NCBI RefSeq assembly: GCF_009451885.1
Contig: NZ_WIAO01000036.1
Span: forward strand, 1-48,622
DNA: 48,622 nt
Direction of reading: 5' to 3'
Origin: Glycomyces albidus
GTDB lineage: Bacteria > Actinomycetota > Actinomycetes > Mycobacteriales > Micromonosporaceae
Shown here: piece by piece, positions 33,869-42,530 of the stretch
Position numbering within the stretch: position 1 is the first letter of the stretch
How the letters are laid out: each line of letters starts with the position of its first letter
Made by a program: the position numbers and the translations under genes
Notes under the pieces: generated by a model
The model's database searches: none
What the model saw: only the letters and a program-made list of their open reading frames with translations
Told to the model about the DNA's origin: nothing

Positions 33869-35965
33869 TTACTTTCGGCTGAGGGGCCTTACCCGGGCCA
33901 GCTTCGAGGGGCGCCAGACGGCCCTGCCGATGTCGACGGTGAGCGCCGGGACCAGCAGGGAGCGGACCACGACGGTGTCGAGGAGCACCCCGAAGGCCAC
34001 GACGAACGCGATCTGGGCGAGGAACAGGATCGGCAGGACCGCGAGCGCCGAGAACGTCGCCGCGAGGACCACCCCCGCCGAGGTGATGACCCCGCCGGTG
34101 GCGACCAGGCCGCGCAGCGTCCCCGCCTTCGTGCCGATCCGCCCGGACTCCTCGCGGACGCGCGTCATCAGGAAGATGTTGTAGTCGATGCCGAGGGCCA
34201 CGAGGAACACGAATCCGAAGAGGACGACCGTCGGATCGGCGCCGGGGAACCCGAGGAGATGGTTGAACACCAGCGCCGAGACGCCCATGGTGGCGCCGAA
34301 GGAGAGCACCACCGTCGCGGTCAGCAGCAGCGGCGCCACAATGGACCGCAGCAGGGCCATGAGCACCAGGAGGATCACCGCGAGCACGATCGGGATGATC
34401 ACCGCCCGGTCCCGCTCGGAGGTCGCCAGGGTGTCGAGCTGGATCGCGGTCGGGCCGCCGACGAGGGCGTCGGCGCCGTCGACGGCGTGGACCGACTCCC
34501 TCAGGCGCTCCACGGCGGCCATGGCGGCGTCGCTGTCCGGCGCGTCCTCGAGGACCGCCTCGATCTCCACGAGCCCGTCCACGACCCGGACCTCGCCCGA
34601 CTCGTCGACGGCCGGGGCGGCCGCGGCGACCCCGTCCACGTCGGCGGCGGCGAGCACCGCGTCGAGCCGCGACTCGTTCGCGACGATCACCGCGGGCGCG
34701 CCCGAGCCGCCCGGGAAGTGCTCCGCGAGGACCTCCTGACCGGCCACCGAGTCGACGTCGGTGAGGAACACCTCGGTCTGGGCGGTGCCGTCGGCGCGGA
34801 GCTGCACCATGAACGCCGCGAGGACGACCAGGCCCGCGGCCGTCGTCGCCCACACGGCGCGCGGGCGGCGCGCGACCAGCCCGGCCGCGTTCGACCACAG
34901 GCGCGAGCGGCGGGCGCCGCCGCTGCGGCGCGGCCAGAACGCGGCCCGCCCGAACAGCGCCAGCACCGCCGGCAGGAACGTCACCGCGGCGAGGAACGCC
35001 GCGCCGATCCCGATGGCCGCCACCGGGCCGAGGCCCCGGTTCGACTCGAGCTCGCTGAACAGCAGGCACAGCACGCCCAGGACCACCGTGCCCGCCGATG
35101 CGGCGATCGGCTCGATCGTGGCGCGCAGGGCGCGGCGGACCGCGGTGAACCGGTCGGCCCGGCCGCCGGGGACCTCCCGGGCCAGCTCCTCGCGGTAGCG
35201 GGACACCAGGAGCAGCGCGTAGTCCGTGGCGGCGCCGAAGACGAGGATGAACAGGATGCCCTGGCTCTGCCCGTTCAGGTCGATCGCGCCGGCGTCGGCG
35301 AGCGCGTAGACGGCGGCGCTCGCTGCCGCGAGTGCGAACCCGCAGGTGAGCAGGACGAGGACCGGCAGCAGGGGGGAGCGGTACACGAGGACGAGGATCA
35401 CGGCGACGACGGCGGCGGCCACGAGCAGGAGGAGGCCGTCGACGCCGCCGAAGGCCTCGCCGAGGTCGGCGCCGAGTGCGGCCTGGCCGGTGACGAGCAC
35501 GTCCAGCCCGTCCGGGCGGCCCTCGTCGAGGAGCGAGCGGATCGATGCGACGGCCTCGGATTCGTCGGCGGCGGCGTCGATGAGGACGACCGTCTGCGCC
35601 GCTTCGGGAGGGGTCTCCCCGGAGAGCTGCGGCGGGATCGGCGGGCCGGCGTTGAACTCGAGTTCGGCGAGGGCGGCGCTCGCGGCCGCGAGGTAGGCGA
35701 GGTCGGCTTCACCGAGGCCGCCGCTGCGTTCGGCCACGATGACCGCCGGGGTCGCCTCGGTGTCGTCGAAGGCCGCCTGCGCCTCTCTGACCTCGGTGGA
35801 TTCCGCTGAGGACGGGAGGAACGCGGAGCCGTCGTTGACGGCGACCTCGCTGAGCTTCCCGGCGAACGGCCCGGCGAGGCCGCCCACGGCGAGCCAGGCG
35901 AGCGCGAGCAGCGCGGGGAGGAGCCAGCGCAGTCGGCTGACGGGTTGCGGTCGTTCGGGGGCCAT
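33869..35965 (-). CDS. MMPL-family transporter
   Basis: 698-residue RND-type membrane transporter of the MMPL/YdfJ kind. TM1 is LLPALLALAWLAVGGLAGPF. An external loop and five helices including VLVYRSPLLPVLVLLT and ATDYALLLVSRYREEL follow. A second half repeats this with IVPIVLAVILLVLMALL, TMGVSALVF and the key membrane acidic motif GIDYNIFLMTRV. Each half therefore carries the proton-relay-like D-Y pair (TDYALLL, IDYNIFL). Export of a lipid or drug is likely; the substrate is unknown. ATG 35965 has GAGGAG 6 bases upstream. It is divergent from a MarR gene with a shared palindromic operator. Confidence 0.92.
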   Translation of the reverse strand: MAPERPQPVSRLRWLLPALLALAWLAVGGLAGPFAGKLSEVAVNDGSAFLPSSAESTEVREAQAAFDDTEATPAVIVAERSGGLGEADLAYLAAASAALAELEFNAGPPIPPQLSGETPPEAAQTVVLIDAAADESEAVASIRSLLDEGRPDGLDVLVTGQAALGADLGEAFGGVDGLLLLVAAAVVAVILVLVYRSPLLPVLVLLTCGFALAAASAAVYALADAGAIDLNGQSQGILFILVFGAATDYALLLVSRYREELAREVPGGRADRFTAVRRALRATIEPIAASAGTVVLGVLCLLFSELESNRGLGPVAAIGIGAAFLAAVTFLPAVLALFGRAAFWPRRSGGARRSRLWSNAAGLVARRPRAVWATTAAGLVVLAAFMVQLRADGTAQTEVFLTDVDSVAGQEVLAEHFPGGSGAPAVIVANESRLDAVLAAADVDGVAAAAPAVDESGEVRVVDGLVEIEAVLEDAPDSDAAMAAVERLRESVHAVDGADALVGGPTAIQLDTLATSERDRAVIIPIVLAVILLVLMALLRSIVAPLLLTATVVLSFGATMGVSALVFNHLLGFPGADPTVVLFGFVFLVALGIDYNIFLMTRVREESGRIGTKAGTLRGLVATGGVITSAGVVLAATFSALAVLPILFLAQIAFVVAFGVLLDTVVVRSLLVPALTVDIGRAVWRPSKLARVRPLSRK

Positions 35966-36005
35966 GCGGTCTCCTCGTCCAGCAGCAGGTGCTTCCATCG
36001 ACATA

Positions 36006-36024
36006 TATTTCGATGATCGAAATA
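36006..36024. promoter_or_regulatory. MarR-type palindromic operator between MMPL and marR
   Basis: TATTTCGAT-G-ATCGAAATA, a perfect 9-bp inverted repeat around a single base. It lies 41 bases upstream of the MMPL start and 44 bases upstream of the MarR start. The AT-rich flanks hold likely -10 elements for both. Classic local repression by the adjacent MarR protein. Confidence 0.8.
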
Positions 36025-36067
36025 GTAAGATACAGGTCGACCACCGACACGGACAGGAACCTCGCCC

Positions 36068-36580
36068 ATGACCAGCGACACCGGCGGTGACGACGCGCCG
36101 ACCGACCTGGACCTCACCCGGCTCCTCCAGACCCTCACCGTCGAGTCCGACCGGTACGCCGAGCGGTTCGGGGCCGTGCACGGGCTCCACCGCACCGACG
36201 TCAACGCGCTCTTGGTGGTCATGGACGCCGCACGGCGCGGCGAGCCGATGTCACCGGGCGCGCTCGCGCGGGAGCTGGGACTGAGCCCCTCGGCCACGAC
36301 GGCGCTCATCGACCGGCTCGAGACCCTCGGACACGTCGAGCGCTCGCGCCCCGCCGGGGACCGCCGCCGGGTGGCGCTGAACGTGCCCGAGGCGGCCGTG
36401 GAGGCGAACCGGCACCTGTTCACGCCGCTGGCGATCGCGTTCGCGCAATCGTGGGCGGGGTTCACCGCCGAGGAGCGGATGGTCGTCGCCCGCTTCCTCG
36501 AAGTCAGCACCGAGGCGATGAAAGCGGCCGGCTCCGGCCGGGAGGCGCCGCCTCACGACGGCGCCCAGCGGCGACGGTAG
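36068..36580 (+). CDS. MarR-family transcriptional regulator
   Basis: 170-residue winged-helix repressor. Helices TRLLQTLTVESDRYAERF, HRTDVNALLVVMDAA, then MSPGALARELGLSPSATTALIDRL (DNA reading) and the wing VERSRPAGDRRRVALNV. Likely represses itself and the divergent MMPL exporter through the palindrome at 36006-36024, being released by the exported compound. No strong ribosome site before ATG 36068 (AGGAAC). The 3' end overlaps the convergent photolyase gene by 28 bases. Confidence 0.92.
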   Translation: MTSDTGGDDAPTDLDLTRLLQTLTVESDRYAERFGAVHGLHRTDVNALLVVMDAARRGEPMSPGALARELGLSPSATTALIDRLETLGHVERSRPAGDRRRVALNVPEAAVEANRHLFTPLAIAFAQSWAGFTAEERMVVARFLEVSTEAMKAAGSGREAPPHDGAQRRR

Positions 36581-37731
36581 GCCCCGTCGGGGTCGAATCG
36601 GGCCGCCTGCCGCTCGTGGTTGAACCCGCGGTTCGGCCGGGTGTCGTTGCCGGTCCCGGCGGTCCACTGCCAGTTCCCCCAGTTGTTCGCCTCGTCGAGG
36701 TCGACCAGGTGGCGCGCGAACCAGGCCGCGCCCGCGCGCCAGTCGAGCCCGAGCGTCTTGACGAGGTATCCGGCGGTGATGAGCCGGGCCCGGTTGTGCA
36801 TCCAGCCCTCGGCCAGGAGCTGACGCATCCCGGCGTCGACGATGCCGACGCCGGTCTCGCCCCGCCGCCACGCCTCGAGCGCGGCCGGGTCGGACTCCCA
36901 GTCGTCGCGGGCCCCGCGCCGGTACGGGACGTCGGTGAGCGACGGGAACGCGGCCAGGACTTGGAGATGGAAGTCGCGCCAGCACAACTGCCGGACCAGG
37001 GCTTCGGGCAGACGCGGGTCGGCCGCGAGTTCGCGGGCCGACAGGCAGCCGAGGGCGAGGTAAGGGCTGAGGCGCGAAGTCCGGTCGCCGGCGAGGTCGT
37101 CGTGCCGGTCGGGGTAGTCGTCCGAGCCGGGCGCCCACGCGTCCAGGCGCGCGAGCGCGGCGCGCTCGCCGCCCGGCGGCAGGTGCGTCGCGGTGGCATC
37201 GGCGGGCGGGAGTTCGTCCGAGTCGGGGAGGTTGGGGGTGCGCAGGCGCTCGGGTTCGGGTTCGACGCCCCTCCATCGAGCCTGCGACCAGGCCCGCCAG
37301 TACGGGGTGAAGACCCGGTAGTGGTCGCCGCCGCCGGAAGGCAGGAGCCGGCCCGGCTCGACTACGGCCGGGCCGGGCGCGACGCGGAGTTCGGCGACGT
37401 CGGCGAGGCGTTCGCGCAGGCCGGCGGCGAACCTCCCGGCGTCGGAGGCGCAGACGACGAGATCGGCGCCGGTCGCCTCGCCCACGGCTGCGACCTGCGC
37501 CGCGGTGGCGCCGCGGCGGACGACGAGGTCCCCGCCGGCGGCGCGCAGTGACACCCGGAGATCGTCCAGGGATTCGAGCATGAACCGACGCTGGTTCGGG
37601 TTCGAGGCCCGCCCCGGGTCGTCCACGTACAGCGGGACGACCCGGTCGGCGAGGCGGCATGCGGCGGCCAGCGTCGGGTTGTCATGGACGCGCAGGTCGC
37701 GGGTGAACAGCAGGACGGCGGTCCGGTTCAT
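36553..37731 (-). CDS. Deoxyribodipyrimidine photolyase
   Basis: 392-residue flavoprotein that splits cyclobutane pyrimidine dimers with blue light. The N-terminal alpha/beta domain starts LLFTRDLRVHDNPTLAAA. The C-terminal FAD domain has TSRLSPYLALGCLS, LCWRDFHLQ, DAGMRQLLAEGWMHNRARLI and the WGNWQWTAGTGNDTRP segment. Trp residues for electron transfer are present. It is shorter than typical class I enzymes (430-470), mainly by compact loops rather than lost motifs. ATG 37731 starts at the conserved strand. Overlaps the MarR gene tail-to-tail. Confidence 0.92.
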   Translation of the reverse strand: MNRTAVLLFTRDLRVHDNPTLAAACRLADRVVPLYVDDPGRASNPNQRRFMLESLDDLRVSLRAAGGDLVVRRGATAAQVAAVGEATGADLVVCASDAGRFAAGLRERLADVAELRVAPGPAVVEPGRLLPSGGGDHYRVFTPYWRAWSQARWRGVEPEPERLRTPNLPDSDELPPADATATHLPPGGERAALARLDAWAPGSDDYPDRHDDLAGDRTSRLSPYLALGCLSARELAADPRLPEALVRQLCWRDFHLQVLAAFPSLTDVPYRRGARDDWESDPAALEAWRRGETGVGIVDAGMRQLLAEGWMHNRARLITAGYLVKTLGLDWRAGAAWFARHLVDLDEANNWGNWQWTAGTGNDTRPNRGFNHERQAARFDPDGAYRRRWAPS

Positions 37732-37819
37732 TGCGGCTCCCCGGGGCGGTGCGGTCGGCCGGAACAGGACGACTCCGGGGCAGCCTACCGGCGGCGCACG
37801 CCCGCGGCGGGGAGCCGCG

Positions 37820-38425
37820 TCAGCGGGCGCGGGGCGGTTCGACCTCGGTCTGCGCCTTCACGACGCCGACCGGGCAGGACAGGCCGTTGGGCCCGTGGTT
37901 GCAGTACCCGTTCGGGTTGTGGTGCAGGTACTGCTGGTGGTAGTCCTCGGCGAGCCAGTACGGGCCGGCGGGGAGGATCGCGGTGGTGATGGGGCCGAGT
38001 CCGGCGCCGCGCACGACCGGCTCGAACGCCTCCTTGCTCGCTTCGGCGGCGGCCTGCTGCTCCGGGGTCGTGGTGTAGACGACGGACCGGTACTGGGTGC
38101 CGATGTCGTTGCCCTGCCGCATGCCCTGCGTCGGGTCGTGGTTCTCCCAGAAGACCTTGAGGAGGTCGTCGTAGTCGACCTTCCCCGGCTCGTAGACGAC
38201 CCGCACGACCTCGGCGTGGCCGGTCAGGCCGGTGCAGACCTCTTCGTACGAGGGCTTCTCGGTGTTGCCGCCCATGTAGCCGACGGAGGTCGTCCACACG
38301 CCGGGGACGCGCCAGAACAGCCGCTCGGCGCCCCAGAAGCAGCCCATGCCGAAGTAGGCGAACTGCGCCTCGGGGCCCGGGGAGCCTTCGATGGGGTGCT
38401 TCAGGACCGGGTGCGTGATGCTCAT
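37820..38425 (-). CDS. msrA: Peptide methionine (S)-S-oxide reductase
   Basis: 201-residue repair enzyme reducing methionine S-sulfoxide. Active-site GMGCFWG with Cys29. The core [40 protein letters not shown] matches throughout. Two C-terminal cysteines, Cys175 and Cys184 ([12 protein letters not shown]), are placed as recycling cysteines of the three-Cys type. CAGACT lies 6 bases before ATG 38425 on the minus strand, a leaderless layout. Divergent from a VOC gene over a 65-base gap. Confidence 0.95.
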   Translation of the reverse strand: MSITHPVLKHPIEGSPGPEAQFAYFGMGCFWGAERLFWRVPGVWTTSVGYMGGNTEKPSYEEVCTGLTGHAEVVRVVYEPGKVDYDDLLKVFWENHDPTQGMRQGNDIGTQYRSVVYTTTPEQQAAAEASKEAFEPVVRGAGLGPITTAILPAGPYWLAEDYHQQYLHHNPNGYCNHGPNGLSCPVGVVKAQTEVEPPRAR

Positions 38426-38478
38426 CAGGCAAGTCTGTCACGCGCGAATAACGATCGCCACGTGTCGAGCGCGACCGA

Positions 38479-38484
38479 TAGCGT
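38479..38484 (+). promoter_or_regulatory. -10 element, leaderless start of VOC gene
   Basis: TAGCGT ending 6 bases before ATG 38491; no ribosome site is present. Confidence 0.5.
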
Positions 38485-38490
38485 AGGCCG

Positions 38491-38883
38491 ATGGTTTCAA
38501 GGATCAATCAAGTCACGTTCGACGCCCGCGACGGCTACGCCCTCTGCCAGTTCTGGAAGCAGGTCACCGGGTACGTCGAGAACCCCGAGTTCCCGAACTC
38601 GCCTGAGGAGGAGGAGAACTACATCGGCCCGGGCGGCGGGCAGCCCGGCCTGCTGTTCATCGATGTTCCGGAAGGCAAGACCGTCAAGAACCGCCTCCAC
38701 CTCGACATCTCCCCCGACACCACCCGCGACGAGGAGGTCGAGCGGCTCCTCGCGCTCGGCGCGACCCTCTACGAGGACCACCGCCGCGAGGACGGCTCCG
38801 GCTGGGTCACCCTCCTCGACCCGGAGGGCAACGAGTTCTGCGTCGAGCGCTCCGACGCCGAACGCGCCGCCGCCAAGAGCTGA
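38491..38883 (+). CDS. VOC-superfamily (glyoxalase-like) protein
   Basis: 130-residue single VOC fold: VTFDARDGYALCQFWKQVTGY, LLFIDVPEGKTVKNRLHLDI, the DEEVERLLALGATL helix and VTLLDPEGNEFCV. His in RLHLD and Glu in NEFCVE are at metal-binding positions of the fold. Members are enzymes, resistance proteins or binding proteins; nothing here says which. The start is set by the leaderless -10. Confidence 0.88.
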   Translation: MVSRINQVTFDARDGYALCQFWKQVTGYVENPEFPNSPEEEENYIGPGGGQPGLLFIDVPEGKTVKNRLHLDISPDTTRDEEVERLLALGATLYEDHRREDGSGWVTLLDPEGNEFCVERSDAERAAAKS

Positions 38884-39213
38884 GCCGGGCCGGGACCGGC
38901 GGGCGGCCGGAAACGAGGATTCCTCGATCCGCAGGCGCCCCCGGTCTCGACTATGACGCGGGGGTCCGACGCGGACCTGAACGCGAACGCGACCCCGAGC
39001 GCGACCGCGGACGGCTCGGCATCGGCGCAGCACACCGGCGAACGGCCGAAGGCGGACATACCGCTTCCGATCGGCCATGACGGTGTCCGCGAACCCCCGA
39101 CCGGTCGGCGGCGTTCGCCGGCCGCCGGTCGTGAAGCCTGCGGTGCGCCGACGGGCGTACTGCCGAGCCGCCCGCGGTGCGAAGTCAGTAGGGCGTTCCT
39201 GCCGAGGGGTCGT
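38884..39213. other. Gap of 330 bases between VOC gene and EF-loop gene
   Basis: Convergent gap. Apart from a short palindrome GAGGATTCCTC (38915-38925) I see no gene, RNA or strong terminator. Long open frames here lack starts with ribosome sites. Confidence 0.4.
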
Positions 39214-39477
39214 CTACTTCTCGGCCACGGCGTCGAGTTCGCCGTCGCCGTCGGCGTCGACGACGGCGGTGTCGTACTTGCCGTCGCCGTCGTGGTCGAT
39301 GAGGACGTGGTCGATGACCCCGTCGCCGTCCTTGTCGACCGCGAGCAGGTCGGCGGTGCCGTCGTCGTCGACGTCCACGTGGTACTCGACCGAGCCGTCC
39401 TCGTTGCGGCGCACGCCGACCGTCTCGTCGACACCGTCGCCGGTGATGTCCATCTTGTGTACTTCGTCGAAGCCCAT
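39214..39477 (-). CDS. Small protein of EF-loop-like calcium-binding repeats
   Basis: 87-residue acidic protein. From about residue 33 it is four tandem 13-residue units beginning DVDDDGTAD, DKDGDGVID, DHDGDGKYD and DADGDGELD. Each has the D-x-D-x-D-G-x-x-D calcium-loop spacing seen in EF-hands, dockerins and thrombospondin type 3 repeats, without EF-hand helices. An earlier, looser DITGDGVDE lies near residue 10. There is no signal peptide or anchor, so it seems cytoplasmic. ATG 39477 has AGGAG 7 bases upstream; Met codons further upstream lack support. Calcium binding is inferred; the role is unknown. Confidence 0.8.
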   Translation of the reverse strand: MGFDEVHKMDITGDGVDETVGVRRNEDGSVEYHVDVDDDGTADLLAVDKDGDGVIDHVLIDHDGDGKYDTAVVDADGDGELDAVAEK

Positions 39478-39536
39478 GAGGCATCTCCTAAGCAAGGAAG
39501 TGGTAAGTGTCGTCTGCACGATAGCGCGCCTATCCA

Positions 39537-39565
39537 TAGCCAGTGGTACTCGCGTCGGCTAGCTT
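39537..39565 (+). promoter_or_regulatory. Promoter of metB, leaderless
   Basis: TAGCCA (39537-39542), 17-base spacer, TAGCTT (39560-39565), then 6 bases to ATG 39572. No SAM riboswitch or other leader is possible in this arrangement. Confidence 0.6.
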
Positions 39566-39571
39566 AGGGAC

Positions 39572-40717
39572 ATGCATGACGGTCACGGGTTTTCCACACG
39601 CGCCATCCACGCCGGGCAGGAGCCGGATCCGCTGACGGGCGCGGTCGTACCGCCGATCTACGCGACCTCCACGTACAAGCAGGACGGGGTCGGCGGCCTG
39701 CGCGGCGGCTACGAGTACTCCCGTTCCGGCAACCCGACCCGGACCGCCCTGGAGACCTGCCTGGCCTCGATCGAGGGCGGCACCCATGGGTTCGCGTTCG
39801 CGTCCGGCCTCGCCGCCGAGGACACGATCCTCCGCGCGCTCCTGGCGCCCGGCGACCACGTCATCATCCCCGACGACGCCTACGGCGGCACGTTCCGCCT
39901 GTTCGACAAGGTCGCGACCCGCTGGGGCCTGCGCTACACCGCCGCCCCGCTCACCGACCTCGCGGCCGTCACCGCCTGCATGTGCGAGGGCACGAAGCTG
40001 GTGTGGATCGAGACGCCCACCAACCCGCTGCTCAACATCGCCGACATCGAGCAGATCGCCGAGCTCGCGCACCGCCACGGCGCGCTCGTCGTCGTCGACA
40101 ACACGTTCGCGAGCCCGTACCTCCAGCAGCCGCTCGCGCTCGGCGCCGATGTCGTCGTCCACTCGACCACCAAGTACATCGGCGGGCACTCCGACGTCGT
40201 CGGCGGCGCCGTCGTCGTCCGCGACGAGGAACTGGCCGAGAAGATCGCCTTCCACCACAACGCGATGGGGGCCGTCGCCGGACCGTTCGACGCGTTCCTG
40301 ACCCTGCGCGGGATCAGGACCCTCGGCGTCCGCATGGACCGCCACTGCGACAACGCCGAGATCCTCGCGGAGTTCCTCTCCGGCCACGCCAAGGTCGCCG
40401 AGGTCCGCTACCCGGGGCTCGCGGGCCACCCCGGCCACGACGTCGCGGGCAAGCAGATGAAGCGGTACGGCGGCATGATCTCGTTCCGCCACAAAGACGG
40501 CGAGCAGGCCGCGGTCGACCTGTGCGCCCGCACGGAGGTGTTCACGCTCGGGGAGTCCCTCGGCGGCGTCGAATCCCTCATCGAGCACCCGGGGCGGATG
40601 ACCCACGCCTCGGTCGCCGGCAGCGCCCTCGAGGTCCCCGCCGACCTCGTCCGCCTGTCGGTCGGCATCGAGGACGCCGACGACCTCCTGGCCGACCTGC
40701 GCCAGGCGCTCGGCTGA
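39572..40717 (+). CDS. metB: Cystathionine gamma-synthase family enzyme
   Basis: 381-residue PLP enzyme of the Cys/Met-metabolism family. YEYSRSGNPTR, FASGLAAEDTI, IETPTNPLLNI, VVVDNTFASPYLQQPL and the cofactor lysine Lys201 in HSTTKYIGGHSD; the C-terminal SLGGVESLIEHP. This sequence style is cystathionine gamma-synthase (O-acyl-homoserine plus cysteine to cystathionine), but gamma-lyase activity is hard to exclude, as actinobacterial enzymes may do both. With cbs in the window the second would complete reverse transsulfuration. Starts leaderless at ATG 39572. Confidence 0.9.
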   Translation: MHDGHGFSTRAIHAGQEPDPLTGAVVPPIYATSTYKQDGVGGLRGGYEYSRSGNPTRTALETCLASIEGGTHGFAFASGLAAEDTILRALLAPGDHVIIPDDAYGGTFRLFDKVATRWGLRYTAAPLTDLAAVTACMCEGTKLVWIETPTNPLLNIADIEQIAELAHRHGALVVVDNTFASPYLQQPLALGADVVVHSTTKYIGGHSDVVGGAVVVRDEELAEKIAFHHNAMGAVAGPFDAFLTLRGIRTLGVRMDRHCDNAEILAEFLSGHAKVAEVRYPGLAGHPGHDVAGKQMKRYGGMISFRHKDGEQAAVDLCARTEVFTLGESLGGVESLIEHPGRMTHASVAGSALEVPADLVRLSVGIEDADDLLADLRQALG

Positions 40718-40768
40718 CCCGATCGTCCTCCAGTTCGATCCCCAGTCCCCCGCGAGAAAGGACGATCA

Positions 40769-42136
40769 GTGAGCTGGTCGGGAACCACCGCGCAGCAGAT
40801 AGCGAAGGCGGTCCGGCGCGGCGACGCGGACGCGGCGTTCGTCGTCGACCACCACCTGCGCCGCATCGAGGACCACCGCGAGGCCGACGCCGCCCTCACC
40901 GGCGTCCGCAAGATCGAGTCGCTCGCCGAGGCCGCGGCCGTCGACGAGATCGAGAACCGCGACTCGCTGCCCGCCGCCGGCGTCCCGGTCGTGGTCTGCG
41001 AGCAGCTCCCGGTCACCGGGCACGCCCCGCGGCTCGGCTCGAACGCGGCGGTCCTCCCGATAGCGGACACCGACCACCGTGCGGTGCAGCGCATCCGCGG
41101 CGCCGGCGCGGTCGTCGTCGCGTTCGGGCGCTCCTCCGAACTCGGGCTGTGGCCCGCCACCGACGACGACGGGAACGTCCCGGGCAACCCGTGGCGGCCC
41201 GACCGCGGCATCGGCGGGCCCTCCGGCGGCACCGCCCTCGCGGTCGCCACCGGCGCGGCCCCGATCGGCATCGGCCTCGACGGCCCCGGCTCCGCGGGCG
41301 GCGTCCGCACCGCCGCCGCGGCCTGCGGGATCGTCGCCTACAGCCCCGAGCACGTCCCCGCGGACATCAACTCGGACCCCGACCACTGGCTCGGCGGCCA
41401 CGTCGGCGTCATGGCCACCACGGTCGACGATGCGGCGCTCGCGTACGCGGCCCTCACCCACCGCGCGCCCCGCTCGACCGGCGACCCCGGCCGCCTGCGG
41501 ATCGCCGCCACGAACATCGCCCCGCTGCCGGCCCGCGTCGACGACGACGCCACGAAGTGGCTGCTCAAGGCCGTCCGCTCGCTCACCGACCTCGGCCACG
41601 ACACGTTCCGCGCCAAGCCGCGCTTCGGCGCGCGGCTCACGCCGGCCTCCTCGGGGGCCTGGACGTGCGCCGCGTACCTCCGCAGCCTCAAATGCGGCCC
41701 TGACGGCCTCCAGCGGCGCACCAAGCGCCTGGTGTCCGTCGGCGAACGCACCTACCTGCGCGGCCTGTTCGGCGGCGTCCTCGGCGACGGCAACCGCGTC
41801 CGCCGCCACCTCGAGGACTGGTTCGACCTGGAGGACTACGACGTCCTCATCACCCCGGGCCTGCCCTCGGCGCCGCCCGCGGCCAAGGAGTGGTCGCTGG
41901 AGCCGCTGCGCACCAATGTCACCCACCTGGCCTCCGCGGCCGCGTTCACCGCGCCGTTCAGCCTCGCGGGCCTCCCGGCCCTGGTCGTCCCGGTCGGCAT
42001 GCGCTCCGACGGCGCACCCGCCACGGTCCAGCTCGTCGGCCCGCCCGGCTCCACCGGCCGCCTCTTCGACGTCGCCGCCCAACTCATCGCCAAACTCCGC
42101 CCCCGCCGCTACGCGCCGGGCCTCAGCTGGGACTAG
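40769..42136 (+). CDS. Amidase-signature family protein, catalytic lysine missing
   Basis: 455-residue protein of the amidase-signature fold. GGPSGGTALAVATGAAPIG (cis-Ser position Ser152) and the nucleophile region GLDGPGSAGGVR (Ser175) are recognisable. The catalytic lysine that should lie in the GxPxxVKD motif is replaced: residues 71-84 read GVPVVVCEQLPVTG, putting Cys77 where Lys belongs. The GSxxR region has a three-residue insertion. The C-terminal half (ITPGLPSAPP, AAFTAPFSLAGLPALVVPVG) is normal. Either a pseudoenzyme or an amidase with altered chemistry. GTG 40769 follows GAAAGGAC. 50 bases after metB, same strand. Confidence 0.82.
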   Translation: MSWSGTTAQQIAKAVRRGDADAAFVVDHHLRRIEDHREADAALTGVRKIESLAEAAAVDEIENRDSLPAAGVPVVVCEQLPVTGHAPRLGSNAAVLPIADTDHRAVQRIRGAGAVVVAFGRSSELGLWPATDDDGNVPGNPWRPDRGIGGPSGGTALAVATGAAPIGIGLDGPGSAGGVRTAAAACGIVAYSPEHVPADINSDPDHWLGGHVGVMATTVDDAALAYAALTHRAPRSTGDPGRLRIAATNIAPLPARVDDDATKWLLKAVRSLTDLGHDTFRAKPRFGARLTPASSGAWTCAAYLRSLKCGPDGLQRRTKRLVSVGERTYLRGLFGGVLGDGNRVRRHLEDWFDLEDYDVLITPGLPSAPPAAKEWSLEPLRTNVTHLASAAAFTAPFSLAGLPALVVPVGMRSDGAPATVQLVGPPGSTGRLFDVAAQLIAKLRPRRYAPGLSWD

Positions 42137-42139
42137 CAG

Positions 42140-42189
42140 GATGCGGGACTTCGGACCGTGCCGGCGCACCCCGACCGAAGTCCCGCATC
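42140..42189 (+). terminator. Hairpin after amidase-like gene
   Basis: Perfect 15-bp stem GATGCGGGACTTCGG (42140-42154) with its complement (42175-42189), 20-base loop, directly after the stop. No T tract. Confidence 0.75.
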
Positions 42190-42267
42190 TACGCGAACCA
42201 AACCCCCCAGCTCACGAGCGTGACCCCGGTCTCGCGCCCCACCCTGGGACCGCCGACCAACACTGTG

Positions 42268-42273
42268 TAAACT
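42268..42273 (+). promoter_or_regulatory. -10 element of tRNA-Ala
   Basis: TAAACT 43 bases before the mature tRNA 5' end, in an otherwise GC-rich stretch. No strong -35 was found. Confidence 0.5.
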
Positions 42274-42316
42274 AGTCCCGGTTCCAAGGTCTAACCGCCT
42301 CTGGAACGCCAATCAA

Positions 42317-42389
42317 GGGGCTTTGGCGCAGTTGGTAGCGCGTTTCCATGGCATGGAAAAGGTCAGGGGTTCGAATCCCCTAAGCTCCA
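42317..42389 (+). tRNA. tRNA-Ala (anticodon GGC)
   Basis: Full cloverleaf. Acceptor GGGGCTT / AAGCTCC includes the G3:U70 pair that marks alanine tRNAs. D-arm GCGC/GCGC. Anticodon stem TTTCC/GGAAA with loop ATGGCAT, anticodon GGC (reads GCC). T-arm AGGGG-TTCGAAT-CCCCT, discriminator A. CCA is not encoded. The 3' end AGCTCCACAGA is partly repeated at 46220-46230 and 47765-47774, making this the likely attachment site for the island that follows. Confidence 0.95.
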
Positions 42390-42408
42390 CAGATACCGAC
42401 ATTCGATA

Positions 42409-42450
42409 GAAGAGCGGTCCTCATGTTGAGGACTGCTCTTCTTGTCTTTA
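42409..42450 (+). terminator. Terminator of tRNA-Ala
   Basis: 15-bp stem GAAGAGCGGTCCTCA / TGAGGACTGCTCTTC (one wobble pair), loop TGT, followed by TTGTCTTTA. Canonical intrinsic terminator, duplicated with variation at 47793-47830. Confidence 0.88.
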
Positions 42451-42530
42451 GCCCCTCAGACGATCCGAGGTTGGAAGCACCTCTGAATCGGGGCTGCCGG
42501 CCCGGTCGGTACGGCGGAAACCAGGTCGCC

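Noticed and set aside
38953..39567. Plus-strand frame of about 200 codons across the EF-loop gene
   Set aside because: It starts without a ribosome site, is antisense to the DxDxDG protein and gives an Ala/Val/Asp shadow sequence.
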